DNA of 64,000 bases from Roseibium sp. TrichSKD4 (GTDB lineage: Bacteria > Pseudomonadota > Alphaproteobacteria > Rhizobiales > Stappiaceae): NCBI RefSeq assembly GCF_000148725.1, contig NZ_GL476304.1, positions 92,476-156,475 of the forward strand, given 5' to 3'. Positions 27,908 to 35,668 of the stretch are shown here, piece by piece. The stretch's first letter is position 1. Each line of letters starts with the position of its first letter. The translations under genes and the position numbers were made by a program. The notes below the pieces were generated by a model, which saw nothing but the letters and a program-made list of their open reading frames with translations, ran no database searches and was not told the DNA's origin.

Positions 27908-28426
27908 ATGCTATTTGATTACGATGCCTTCTACGCAGAAACCCCAGAAGGGCTAGGAAAACCTACACAGGATTTTGTTGAATTTTTCGAGGGTTTGGAG
28001 GGACCGCCTAAACAGGTTCTTGATCTTGGGTATGGGCAAGGGCGTGATGCGATCTTTATCGCGCGGCTAGGTCACAAAGTGACGGGTATCGATACCTCGT
28101 CAAATGGAATTTCGCAATTGCTTGCAACAGCCAGACAAGAGGCCCTGCCTATTTCCGGACACGTGGCGGACCTAGAAGGTTACGGGCCAATTGGTAGCTA
28201 CGATATCTTGCTGGTTGATCGCACCCTTCACATGCTACCAAAAGAACGGCGCGGGCCTGTTTTGACAAAATTCTTGAATGCTCTGGCCATGAACGGTCAC
28301 CTCCTTATTGCAGACGAACCGAAAAACCTTACTGTCTTCAAGAGCCTGCTGATCGAACCCCAGCGCAACTGGCATATTATGAATGAACGGCGAGGCTTTC
28401 TTTTCGCGCAATCTGGAGCGCTGTAA
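27908..28426 (+). CDS. Class I SAM-dependent methyltransferase
   Basis: 172-residue protein with a short TehB/UbiE-like Rossmann core: motif I VLDLGYGQGRDAIFIARLG at about 38-56 (YGQG in place of the common GCGxG), acidic residue ending strand 2 in VTGIDTSSNG, and motif II-like DILLVDRTLHML at about 98-109. It is shorter than most (200-250), ending soon after strand 5, but shows no frameshift. It has a ribosome binding site (AGGAGC) and lies 9 bp after the Sel1-like gene. The substrate is unknown; its position hints at a link to the PQQ-associated operon. Confidence 0.8.
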   Translation: MLFDYDAFYAETPEGLGKPTQDFVEFFEGLEGPPKQVLDLGYGQGRDAIFIARLGHKVTGIDTSSNGISQLLATARQEALPISGHVADLEGYGPIGSYDILLVDRTLHMLPKERRGPVLTKFLNALAMNGHLLIADEPKNLTVFKSLLIEPQRNWHIMNERRGFLFAQSGAL

Positions 28427-28433
28427 GGCCAAT

Positions 28434-29021
28434 TTATGCGAGAGTAGCTGGAGAGCCCCTGAGATGCTGGATGCGCGTTGCGAGCATGCTTGCTTCCTCT
28501 TGTGAGTGAGTAACGAACAAGCTGGCAATCTTCCGTTTGTTCAAGAGCTTCTGGGTGAGTTCCATCATTTCTTCGATCCGTTCTGCATCGAGCGAAACAA
28601 ACGGCTCGTCCATTATTAGGAAGTCCGGGTCGGTCACAAAAGCACGCGCCAGTGATAGTCTTCGGCGTTGGCCGAGGGACAATTGCAGCGGATAAAGCGC
28701 CTCTTTTCCTGCAAGACCGACTTCACTCAGGGCATTGCGGGCTTTGTCCGTTGAAATCCCGGTGACAAGCGTGAGGTTCTGTAAAACAGTTCGCCAATTC
28801 AGGAGAGTGGGTTCCTGAAACACCATGGCTATGCGGTTGGGCTTTGTCAGGTGGCCGGCGAAATCGGAATCAAGCCCGGACATGATGCGCAGGAGTGTTG
28901 TTTTGCCAATGCCCGAAGGGCCAAGCAGCGCAACGCATTCTCCCGCACTGACAGACAATTTGATCTCGCCCAGAATCTGCACTGAACCAAAGGACTTGGA
29001 CTTGAGATCAACGGAAATCAT
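28434..29021 (-). CDS. ABC transporter ATPase, nitrate/sulfonate/taurine type
   Basis: 195-residue ATPase of a three-gene importer. Walker A is GPSGIGKTTLLRIM, Q-loop MVFQEPTLLNWRTV (the TLLNWRTV pattern is typical of SsuB/TauB-type subunits), signature LSLGQRRRLSLARAF, Walker B FLIMDEPFVSLD, H-loop FVTHSQEEA. It is on the short side for the family (usually 230-260). ATG 29021 overlaps the permease stop by 4 bp; the frame remains open 11 codons upstream. The operon runs binding protein, permease, ATPase on the minus strand. Confidence 0.87.
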   Translation of the reverse strand: MISVDLKSKSFGSVQILGEIKLSVSAGECVALLGPSGIGKTTLLRIMSGLDSDFAGHLTKPNRIAMVFQEPTLLNWRTVLQNLTLVTGISTDKARNALSEVGLAGKEALYPLQLSLGQRRRLSLARAFVTDPDFLIMDEPFVSLDAERIEEMMELTQKLLNKRKIASLFVTHSQEEASMLATRIQHLRGSPATLA

Positions 29022-29779
29022 CCGCGCCTCCAGCGGTTGGCACGCACTTCCCAAGGCTGCAGAATCACAAGTTCGATCAACAGCATGACCATCACAAAGG
29101 CGAGCGAATAGGCCAGCACCATCGGCACATCGAACAGTTGAAAATAAAGGTGGATTTGAAAACCAATCCCATTGGAGCGTCCGAGGAACTCAACCACCAG
29201 AACAATCTTCCAGATCAAGGCGGTGCCGGTTCGGGCACTCGCGGCGATCTGTGGCGACAATTGCGGCAGGAGAACATGGCGGGCGCGTGCCCCCAATGGC
29301 ATGCGGTAAATCTGGGCCATGTCATCCAGTTCAGGATCAAGCGCCCGTGCGCCTTCACGGATCATGGTTGTAACCATCGGGATCTTGTTGATGGCAACCG
29401 CGAGGACCGCTGCAACTTCAGTCAAACCTATCCAGAGATAACAAAGGACAATGGTGACAAGGGCAGGTAGGTTCAGGAAAATAACAAGCCAGGGATCAAG
29501 CCATCGGTCAACTTTTTTGGCCCGACCCATAACAAGTCCGAAAACCAACCCATACGACATCGCAAGCGTAAAAGCGGCCAAAACGCGCAAGAGTGTTGCG
29601 CCCATATGCTGAAACAACGGGCCGTTGACTGCTTCGCTCGCTATCAATCCGGCAACGACAATCGGGCCGGGCAAAACTTGGGTATCATCTATAAGAAACG
29701 CCAAACCAGCCCATCCCAAGAGCAGCAAAGCAAGTGAAATGAGCCGGACTGAAGTGTCTTTAGCTTTGAGGCGCGACAA
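29018..29779 (-). CDS. ABC transporter permease, nitrate/sulfonate/taurine type
   Basis: 253-residue membrane protein with about six helices and the binding-protein-dependent permease loop (EAA-like) in REGARALDPELDDMAQIYRMP-type sequence near residue 140, followed by GARARHVLLPQL. This is the SsuC/TauC layout. It overlaps the binding-protein gene by 20 bp at its start and the ATPase gene by 4 bp at its end, so all three genes are translationally coupled. Substrate unknown. Confidence 0.88.
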   Translation of the reverse strand: MSRLKAKDTSVRLISLALLLLGWAGLAFLIDDTQVLPGPIVVAGLIASEAVNGPLFQHMGATLLRVLAAFTLAMSYGLVFGLVMGRAKKVDRWLDPWLVIFLNLPALVTIVLCYLWIGLTEVAAVLAVAINKIPMVTTMIREGARALDPELDDMAQIYRMPLGARARHVLLPQLSPQIAASARTGTALIWKIVLVVEFLGRSNGIGFQIHLYFQLFDVPMVLAYSLAFVMVMLLIELVILQPWEVRANRWRRG

Positions 29780-30734
29780 ACAGGCCCTCCGGAAGGGTGG
29801 TTACGGAGCCGAGCAGCTTTTCACTGCCAAGCCGGGCCATCAGTTCCAGCATTTTGGCTGCCTGCTCTTCATTGACGGGACCTTCAGAAGGAATGCCTGC
29901 GATAAATCCATCCTTCAGTGCCTGAAACTGATTGTCGGATTTGGCCCGCATAAGCGGACGCACACGCTCGAATGCAGCAGGGTCACTCTTCAAAAGACCC
30001 TTCGCCGAGCGGGACGCGCGCATGAGACCCTGCACCAGTTCCGGATTATTCTCTGCAAGCTCTCCGTGGATCACATAGCCAAGAAGCGGTGTTTCAGGAT
30101 CCAGCCCAAGCGCATTGGCAGCATCTGATACAGAAATCAGTTCGCGCATTCCTGCTGATTTCATCTTCGCAAGGAAATGCCAAAAATTGATTGCTCCAGC
30201 GGTTTCTCCTGACAGCCCGCCCTTAAAGATCAGCGGCGGGGCGCCAAAGACCTGCTCGGTTTCTGCGGCCAGATCCATGCCATATTCTTGTTCGGCATAG
30301 GCGCGCAGGATCAGCCAGCTTTTATCAACCGGGCCTCCGGCAATACCGATTTTTTGCCCCTTCAGGTCTTGCAGTGTTTCCGCATTGCTTGTTTTCGGGA
30401 CAACAAGGCCACCCACGGCCTTGGAATAAGGAATAAAGCGGTAGTCCTTGCCTTCAGCCCGTTGGCGCACAACCCAGAGCCAGTCAGCGACCACAATATC
30501 TGCTTCACCGCCCTGAAATGCGATTCTTGTGGCTGGGTTGCCAGCCATCCCCGTTACTTCAAGCTGGAAGCCATTTTCGGTATCGAGACCATAATGCTTG
30601 ATCGTATCAAGCTCCCAGTTCACGGTTCCGATCTTCAAAACGGCGGCCTTGAGGACCGGCTGGTCTGCCTGAACCAATCCGGCTGACAACGCGAGCCCTA
30701 TAGCGGCAAGCGCGAGTTTCCGTAACGCAAGCAT
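29760..30734 (-). CDS. ABC transporter substrate-binding protein, NMT1/SsuA-like
   Basis: 324-residue secreted binding protein: signal peptide (RKLALAAIGLALSAGLVQA), then the NMT1/taurine-type fold with KIGTVNWELDTIKHYGLD, GMAGNPATRIAFQGGEADIVVADWLWV and LKGQKIGIAGGPVDKSWLILRAYA. The combination ADIVVADWLWVVRQRAEG is not the usual nitrate or taurine signature and suggests a distinct ligand. The gene is divergent from the CXXCW-family gene and embedded in the PQQ cluster, so a ligand related to alcohol oxidation or its cofactors is possible, but this is inference. First gene of a three-gene operon. Confidence 0.86.
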   Translation of the reverse strand: MLALRKLALAAIGLALSAGLVQADQPVLKAAVLKIGTVNWELDTIKHYGLDTENGFQLEVTGMAGNPATRIAFQGGEADIVVADWLWVVRQRAEGKDYRFIPYSKAVGGLVVPKTSNAETLQDLKGQKIGIAGGPVDKSWLILRAYAEQEYGMDLAAETEQVFGAPPLIFKGGLSGETAGAINFWHFLAKMKSAGMRELISVSDAANALGLDPETPLLGYVIHGELAENNPELVQGLMRASRSAKGLLKSDPAAFERVRPLMRAKSDNQFQALKDGFIAGIPSEGPVNEEQAAKMLELMARLGSEKLLGSVTTLPEGLFVAPQS

Positions 30735-30826
30735 GATTTCCTCCCAATTATATTTGAATTTAGATTAGCAGTGGCTCAGGTAACGTGAAGTAAGACTTTC
30801 GGTCGGGTTTCGGGGAGTATTGAGAA

Positions 30827-31426
30827 TTGATTTGGTTGAACCGAGTTTTGTCTGTGGTGGTCTTGTTTAGCCTTTGGGGGGCGCATGAACCTGCGCTGGC
30901 AGAATCCTACCGTTCTGTTCAGGAGCGAAGACCGGATCTTTTTCATCCTGAAACCGGTTTTCGCATATCAAGGCATCGGGCACCGACACCGGAAGATATT
31001 CCAGGCAATGTTGTTCCGGTGTCCACGGAAAGGGCGGCCAATCTCATCGGGAAAGGGGCGTTGCCGATTGATGTGTCTGGTGCGCTGATCTCCAGGTATG
31101 ACGAGCTTGAAGGAACATGGTTGGTGCAAGGTCCGCGAGACAGTTTGCCGGGTGCCGTTTGGTTGCCGGAAGTGGGGCGCGGCGTTTTGGATGAAGAGAT
31201 GGATCGCTACCTTGCATCCAATGTCACTCAATTAACAAACGGAAACAAAGATCATCCGGTTCTGGTCTTTTGCATGGCCGACTGCTGGATGAGCTGGAAC
31301 GCGGCCCAGCGCATAGAATCTCTCGGATATACAACTGTTTATTGGTTTCCTGAAGGTGTTGACGGCTGGCGTGATTCCAAGCGAGAATTTGAAAAGGTTT
31401 TGCCCGTCTCGCTAGTAGTTGAATAA
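30827..31426 (+). CDS. PQQ-dependent catabolism-associated CXXCW-family protein (rhodanese-like)
   Basis: 199 residues with a signal peptide (VLSVVVLFSLWGAHEPALA) and a rhodanese-like fold. The motif VFCMADCWMSWNAAQRI near residue 150 carries Cys-x3-Cys-Trp in the active-loop position and identifies the PQQ-associated CXXCW family. The start is a TTG at 30827 with GGGGAG nine bases upstream. The gene lies 163 bp before xoxF on the same strand and is probably periplasmic, perhaps acting in disulfide or sulfur chemistry needed by the dehydrogenase, whose active site carries a vicinal disulfide; that role is inference. Confidence 0.84.
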   Translation: MIWLNRVLSVVVLFSLWGAHEPALAESYRSVQERRPDLFHPETGFRISRHRAPTPEDIPGNVVPVSTERAANLIGKGALPIDVSGALISRYDELEGTWLVQGPRDSLPGAVWLPEVGRGVLDEEMDRYLASNVTQLTNGNKDHPVLVFCMADCWMSWNAAQRIESLGYTTVYWFPEGVDGWRDSKREFEKVLPVSLVVE

Positions 31427-31589
31427 AGAAAAACCGTAAAAGGCCGAGTTTTATTATCCAGTATGCACTTTGGTGCAATTCTCACTCATCCACCTTTCTC
31501 CTATTCTTCCGCAGCGGAATACGTCTGCATGTGTTGAGGTGCCCGGAGGAGAGGCGCCTGTTTGTGCACATAACCTGGGAGGATGCAGG

Positions 31590-31864
31590 ATGAAGAAATA
31601 TTTGGCTGTCGCCGCAGTCGGACTGTTGGCGACAACGGGCGCGCAAGCAGCCGGGGTGACCGAAGAGGACCTCGCCAACGACGCGGCCACAACGGGCGAT
31701 GTGCTGACAAATGGCATGGGTCGCCATCAGCAACGTTACTCCCCATTGAAAATCATCAACAAAGACAACGTGAAAAATGTTGTCCCGGCTTGGGCCTTTT
31801 CATTTGGTGGTGAAAAACAGCGTGGTCAGGAAAGCCAGCCTCTTATCCATGATGGCATTATGTA
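31590..31864 (+). pseudogene. xoxF: Lanthanide-type methanol dehydrogenase XoxF, 5' part, split by IS5-type element
   Basis: First 91 codons of xoxF: signal peptide (KKYLAVAAVGLLATTGAQA) and the start of the mature quinoprotein, including RYSPLKIINKDNVKNVVPAWAF and HDGIM. ATG 31590 has a GGGAGGA site six bases upstream. The frame meets a stop (TAG, 31863-31865) at the junction with the inserted element. The rest of the gene continues at 33346. Removing the element and one copy of the 6-bp duplication restores ...[13 protein letters not shown]... in frame, giving a 588-residue protein, the normal size. As it stands the gene cannot make active enzyme. Confidence 0.93.
31859..31864 (+). repeat. 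Target-site duplication TATGTA, left copy
   Basis: TATGTA immediately before the left terminal repeat of the IS5-type element; the identical 6-mer follows the right terminal repeat at 33346-33351. It marks the insertion point in xoxF. Confidence 0.85.
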
Positions 31865-33345
31865 GTCCGCCCTGAACAACGTCTAAGCCATTGATGTTGC
31901 GCGTGGCCGAAGCAATACGCAAATATTCGATTTGACCGGTTTGGGGATGGGGTTTGTGATCCAGAGCAGCAAAATGATCAGTGCATTGAGGATCAGACGC
32001 AGGTTATGACCGGCTGCGGCCAGCAGGGCGTTGATGGCATCGCCATTTTTGCCATTGAGGAAGTTCCGGTCAAGTCGTCCATCTGTTTTCATGTGGCCGA
32101 TGGTGGCCTCGATCGCTGATCGTCGTTTCAGCTCACGCTTCATCTGTGCCGTCAGCCCGCGCTTCTGGCCGGAGATCATGACCTTGGCGTCGCCCTCATA
32201 ATCATGCCCCCGATAGCCACGGTCCACATAGACACGCTCAGCTTTGGTGCCGCAGACTTTCTCAGCCTGACTGATGGTGTCATTCAAGGTGTGCCCATCA
32301 TAGGGATTGCCCTCAAAAGCCCTCGCCGCAAGAACCAATCCTTCCCGATTGGTCGTGGCAATGCCAACCTTGGCCCCGAACTCGTAAGGTGTTCGCGCCT
32401 TGCCCTTGGCAATACAGGCCACTTCCGGCGCATGCATGGAATAAATCTTGTTTTTGTCCTTGGGGGTCTGGGCCAGAAGCCGCTCCACCAGTCCCAGCAG
32501 ACGGGAGAACCGGTGCTCAAGACCTTCGTTGCCTGCGATCTTGCGGGAGATGTCGCGATAGACCCGGCCCAGATAGGTCTTCAGCTTTTTGAGTTCCCGG
32601 CGCATCCGCTTGAACTGTTTGGCATGGGCATAACGGCCCGCCATCAAGGCCGCCTTTTTGGCAACTCTGGTATGGCTGCGACGCAAGATGATGCCGGCCC
32701 TCTTGGCCTGGCGCACCAGAAGCTGCAAGGCCTTGTGATAAAGACGGCTATCGGTGGGATGGGCAATGGCTTTGGGTTGAACGGTCGTATCAACCAAGAC
32801 CCGCTCAAGGCTGCTCTTCTTGATCGTCCCGCTCTCAATCGCAACACCTACCGTAGCAGAAAGAAGCTTTTCCATTCCCTCAGGACCAATCCGTTTGCGC
32901 CAGCGGGTCATGGTTGAGGGATCAATGGGGAATTGGTGCTGGAAAAACTCAAAACCGCAGAAAGACTGCCAGTAGGGGTTTTCAACCCAACGCTCAACCG
33001 TCTCTTCATCGGAAAGATCGTACATGTGCTTGAGAAAGTGCAGCCCGGCCATCAGACGCGTTGGTTTGGCCGGTCGTCCCAAGGGGCGATAATGCCTGCC
33101 GAACTCCGCATCAAATTCATCCCAAGGCATCAGACCAGACAGCCGCACCAACGAATGGTTCATATCGATGATTGCGGCCAGGCGTTCCTTGAACAGATCG
33201 CCACACCGTTTGTTGCGTTTTGAAGGTCTCATGAGAATATGCCAGAAAATGCGTGCTTCGGATCAACTAACCGGCATATTCACACATCCAAAACCCAATG
33301 GGTATCCATACTCTTCAATCAGTTAAGGGGTTTTTCAGCGCGAAC
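31865..33345 (-). mobile_element. IS5-family-like insertion sequence inside xoxF
   Basis: A 1481-bp element. The left end (from 31865) and the reverse complement of the right end (to 33345) match at 13 of the first 16 bases (GTYCGCSCTGAAMAAC). It is flanked by a perfect 6-bp direct repeat TATGTA. It encodes a single intact minus-strand transposase. The exactness of the duplication and the in-frame repair of xoxF on removal argue for a recent insertion. Confidence 0.92.
31883..33232 (-). CDS. IS5 family transposase
   Basis: 449-residue DDE transposase. The N-terminal DUF772-type domain is clear ([20 protein letters not shown], then [32 protein letters not shown]). Catalytic residues: Asp in [20 protein letters not shown] (about 145), Asp in [12 protein letters not shown] (about 345) and Glu in [21 protein letters not shown] (about 387). 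No frameshift is seen. A 237-residue opposite-strand frame at 32204-32917 is a shadow. Confidence 0.92.
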   Translation of the reverse strand: MRPSKRNKRCGDLFKERLAAIIDMNHSLVRLSGLMPWDEFDAEFGRHYRPLGRPAKPTRLMAGLHFLKHMYDLSDEETVERWVENPYWQSFCGFEFFQHQFPIDPSTMTRWRKRIGPEGMEKLLSATVGVAIESGTIKKSSLERVLVDTTVQPKAIAHPTDSRLYHKALQLLVRQAKRAGIILRRSHTRVAKKAALMAGRYAHAKQFKRMRRELKKLKTYLGRVYRDISRKIAGNEGLEHRFSRLLGLVERLLAQTPKDKNKIYSMHAPEVACIAKGKARTPYEFGAKVGIATTNREGLVLAARAFEGNPYDGHTLNDTISQAEKVCGTKAERVYVDRGYRGHDYEGDAKVMISGQKRGLTAQMKRELKRRSAIEATIGHMKTDGRLDRNFLNGKNGDAINALLAAAGHNLRLILNALIILLLWITNPIPKPVKSNICVLLRPRATSMA

Positions 33346-33351
33346 TATGTA
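33346..33351 (+). repeat. Target-site duplication TATGTA, right copy
   Basis: Second copy of the 6-bp duplication that flanks the IS5-type element in xoxF; identical to 31859-31864 and directly next to the right terminal repeat. Confidence 0.85.
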
Positions 33352-34843
33352 TGTCACAGGCTCGTACTCACGTATGTATGCCATTGACGTGCGGACCGGA
33401 GAGGAAATCTGGCAGTATGATGCCCGTTTGCCGGAAGGCATTCTGCCGTGCTGTGATGTGATCAACCGTGGTGCAGCAATTTACGGAGATAAAGTCTACT
33501 TCGGTACGCTGGACGCCAGAATCGTCGCACTCGATGCAAAAACAGGCGATGTAGTTTGGCGCAAGAAGATCGCGGACTATAAAGCGGGATACTCCTATAC
33601 AGCTGCTCCGGTCATCGTGAATGGCCTCGTGGTAACAGGCAATTCCGGCGGCGAATTCGGGATTGTCGGTGAGGTTCAGGCCCGCGATGCCGAAACCGGT
33701 GAACTCGTCTGGACCCGCCCTGTAATTGAAGGTCACATGGGCACGCTGAACGGCGAAGAAAGTACCATGACCGGGACGCTGAATGCGACCTGGCCGGGTG
33801 ACCTTTGGAAAACAGGTGGCGGTGCGACTTGGCTCGGCGGCACATACGACAAGGACACAGACACGCTTGTCTTTGGTGCAGGTAACCCGGCACCGTGGAA
33901 CAGCTGGTTGCGTGCAGCCGGCAATCCGGAAGGTACAGAAGGCGACAACCTTTACGCCGCATCTCGGATTGGCATCGATCCGTCGAACGGTGAAATCAAG
34001 TGGCATTACCAGACCACACCTCGCGAAGGGTGGGACTTTGACGGTGTGAACGAGGTCGTTCCCTTCGTCGATGCCGATGGTAACAAGCGCTATGCAACAG
34101 CAGACCGCAACGGCTTCTTCTACGTGCTTAACCGTGAAGACGGTAATTTCGTCAATGCTTGGCCATTCGTAAGCGATATCTCATGGGCCGAGGGCATTGA
34201 CGAAAATGGCCGCCCGATCTTCATCGAAGAAAACCGCCCAGGCGACCCAAGCAAGGCTGTTGAAGGCAAGAAAGGTGAAGTTGTCTTCGCAATTCCGTCC
34301 TTTCTTGGCGGCAAGAACTGGATGCCAATGGCGCACAGCCCGGACACGGGTCTGTTCTACGTGCCTTCCAATGAGTGGGGGATGGACATCTGGAATGAGC
34401 CGGTCACCTACAAAAAGGGTGCTGCATATCTCGGTTCGGGTTTCACCATCAAGCCGATCTTTGAAGACCACATTGGATCTTTGAAAGCTATCGATCCGAA
34501 CACGGGTGAAGTTAAGTGGGAGTACAAAAACAACGCTCCGCTTTGGGCTGGTGTGATGACGACTGCTGGCGGGCTGGTCTTTACCGGGACACCAGAGGGT
34601 CACCTGAAAGCGTTCGACGCTGATACGGGTGAAGAACTCTGGAAGTTCCTGACTGGGTCCGGCATTGTTGGCCAACCAATCACCTGGGAAATGGATGGGG
34701 AGCAGTATATTGCTGTTGCATCCGGCTGGGGCGGTGCGGTTCCGCTGTGGGGCGGCGAAGTTGCCAAGAAGGTCAACTACCTGAATCAGGGTGGTTCAAT
34801 CTGGGTCTTCAAACTGCCAAAGCAGCTGGCCTCGGCCAACTGA
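33346..34843 (+). pseudogene. xoxF: Lanthanide-type methanol dehydrogenase XoxF, 3' part
   Basis: The remaining 85 percent of xoxF, starting within the TATGTA duplication. It contains the quinoprotein propeller repeats, the vicinal disulfide segment [12 protein letters not shown] above PQQ, and [11 protein letters not shown]: the Asp-x-Asp pair there is the hallmark of lanthanide-dependent enzymes (Ca-type MxaF has Ala at the second position). The C-terminus [11 protein letters not shown] and SIWVFKLP is intact. An open frame runs back into the element to 33239, but those residues are transposon-derived. Without signal peptide and first strands this part cannot give a functional periplasmic enzyme. 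A terminator hairpin follows the stop. Confidence 0.93.
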
Positions 34844-34856
34844 TCGCAACAAAATG

Positions 34857-34886
34857 CCACCGGCCAACATTTCGGCCGGTGGTTTC
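34857..34886 (+). terminator. Rho-independent terminator of xoxF
   Basis: Perfect 9-bp stem CCACCGGCC (34857-34865) / GGCCGGTGG (34874-34882) with an 8-nt loop and a short TTT, 14 bp after the xoxF stop codon. Confidence 0.72.
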
Positions 34887-34957
34887 CCTCGGCAGGACTT
34901 TTGATTGAGGGGTTGGTTCCGCCGGAGAGCTCAATCTATACTTGAAGGCTAAAGTCC

Positions 34958-35668
34958 ATGTTCGCTGAGACCACCGTGATGGCTAAGTTCCTGATTATAG
35001 ACGATCATCCGCTGTTTCGTGAGGCGTTGCACAGCGCTGTAGAACTGGCTTATCCCGACTCGAACACTCAAGACGCTGCATCACTGGATGAGGCCTGCGG
35101 GTATCTCGCCAAAGACAGTGGTTATGATCTGGCGCTTTTGGACCTTTCAATTCCCGGTGTTCGGGGCATGGAGGGCCTTTTGCATTTGAGAACACACTTT
35201 CCGCGGCTGCCTGTTGTGGTTGTTTCAGGCAATGACGATCCGCGCATTGTCTCTCAGGTCTTGGCCTATGGCGCGGCTGGATTTGTGCCCAAGTCTTCAA
35301 AAAAAGCGGCTCTTGCAGATGCAATTCAGCATGTCATGAGCGGGGCAGTCTATGTTCCCGAAGATATGGATGATGCCCAAACTGCCTTGGATGACAAGAC
35401 GCAGGAAATGATCCAGCGGGTCGCGAGTCTGACACCTCAGCAGATGAAAGTGTTGAAGATGATTTGTGACGGCCTTCTCAACAAACAGATTGCGTTTGAA
35501 CTGAGTGTTGGAGAAACCACCGTGAAGGCCCATGTGTCGGAAATTCTGCGCAAACTCAATGTGTTCAGCCGGACGCAGGCCGTCATTGAAATCAGCAAAT
35601 TGGAAGCCCTTGGGGCTATCGAACCGGTGTTAGGTGAGGCGCCGGATGACGCGCCCAAGGCTAACTAG
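34958..35668 (+). CDS. LuxR-family (NarL-type) response regulator
   Basis: 236-residue DNA-binding regulator. The receiver domain (FLIIDDHPLFREALH; phospho-acceptor Asp in LALLDLSIPG; Lys in FVPKSSKK) is followed by a C-terminal LuxR helix-turn-helix (LTPQQMKVLKMICDGLLNKQIA, ETTVKAHVSEILRKLNV). ATG 34958 has GAAGG nine bases upstream; ATG 34979 (MAKFLIIDD) is an alternative. Its 3' end overlaps that of the convergent hybrid kinase gene by 8 bp. Position beside xoxF and the kinase suggests that it controls the PQQ-linked cluster, like the AgmR/ErbR regulators of ethanol oxidation; this is inference from context. Confidence 0.87.
   Translation: MFAETTVMAKFLIIDDHPLFREALHSAVELAYPDSNTQDAASLDEACGYLAKDSGYDLALLDLSIPGVRGMEGLLHLRTHFPRLPVVVVSGNDDPRIVSQVLAYGAAGFVPKSSKKAALADAIQHVMSGAVYVPEDMDDAQTALDDKTQEMIQRVASLTPQQMKVLKMICDGLLNKQIAFELSVGETTVKAHVSEILRKLNVFSRTQAVIEISKLEALGAIEPVLGEAPDDAPKAN

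Noticed and set aside
32204-32917. 237-residue open frame opposite the IS5 transposase
   Set aside because: It is fully antisense to the transposase, has no recognisable domain and is explained by codon bias on the other strand.
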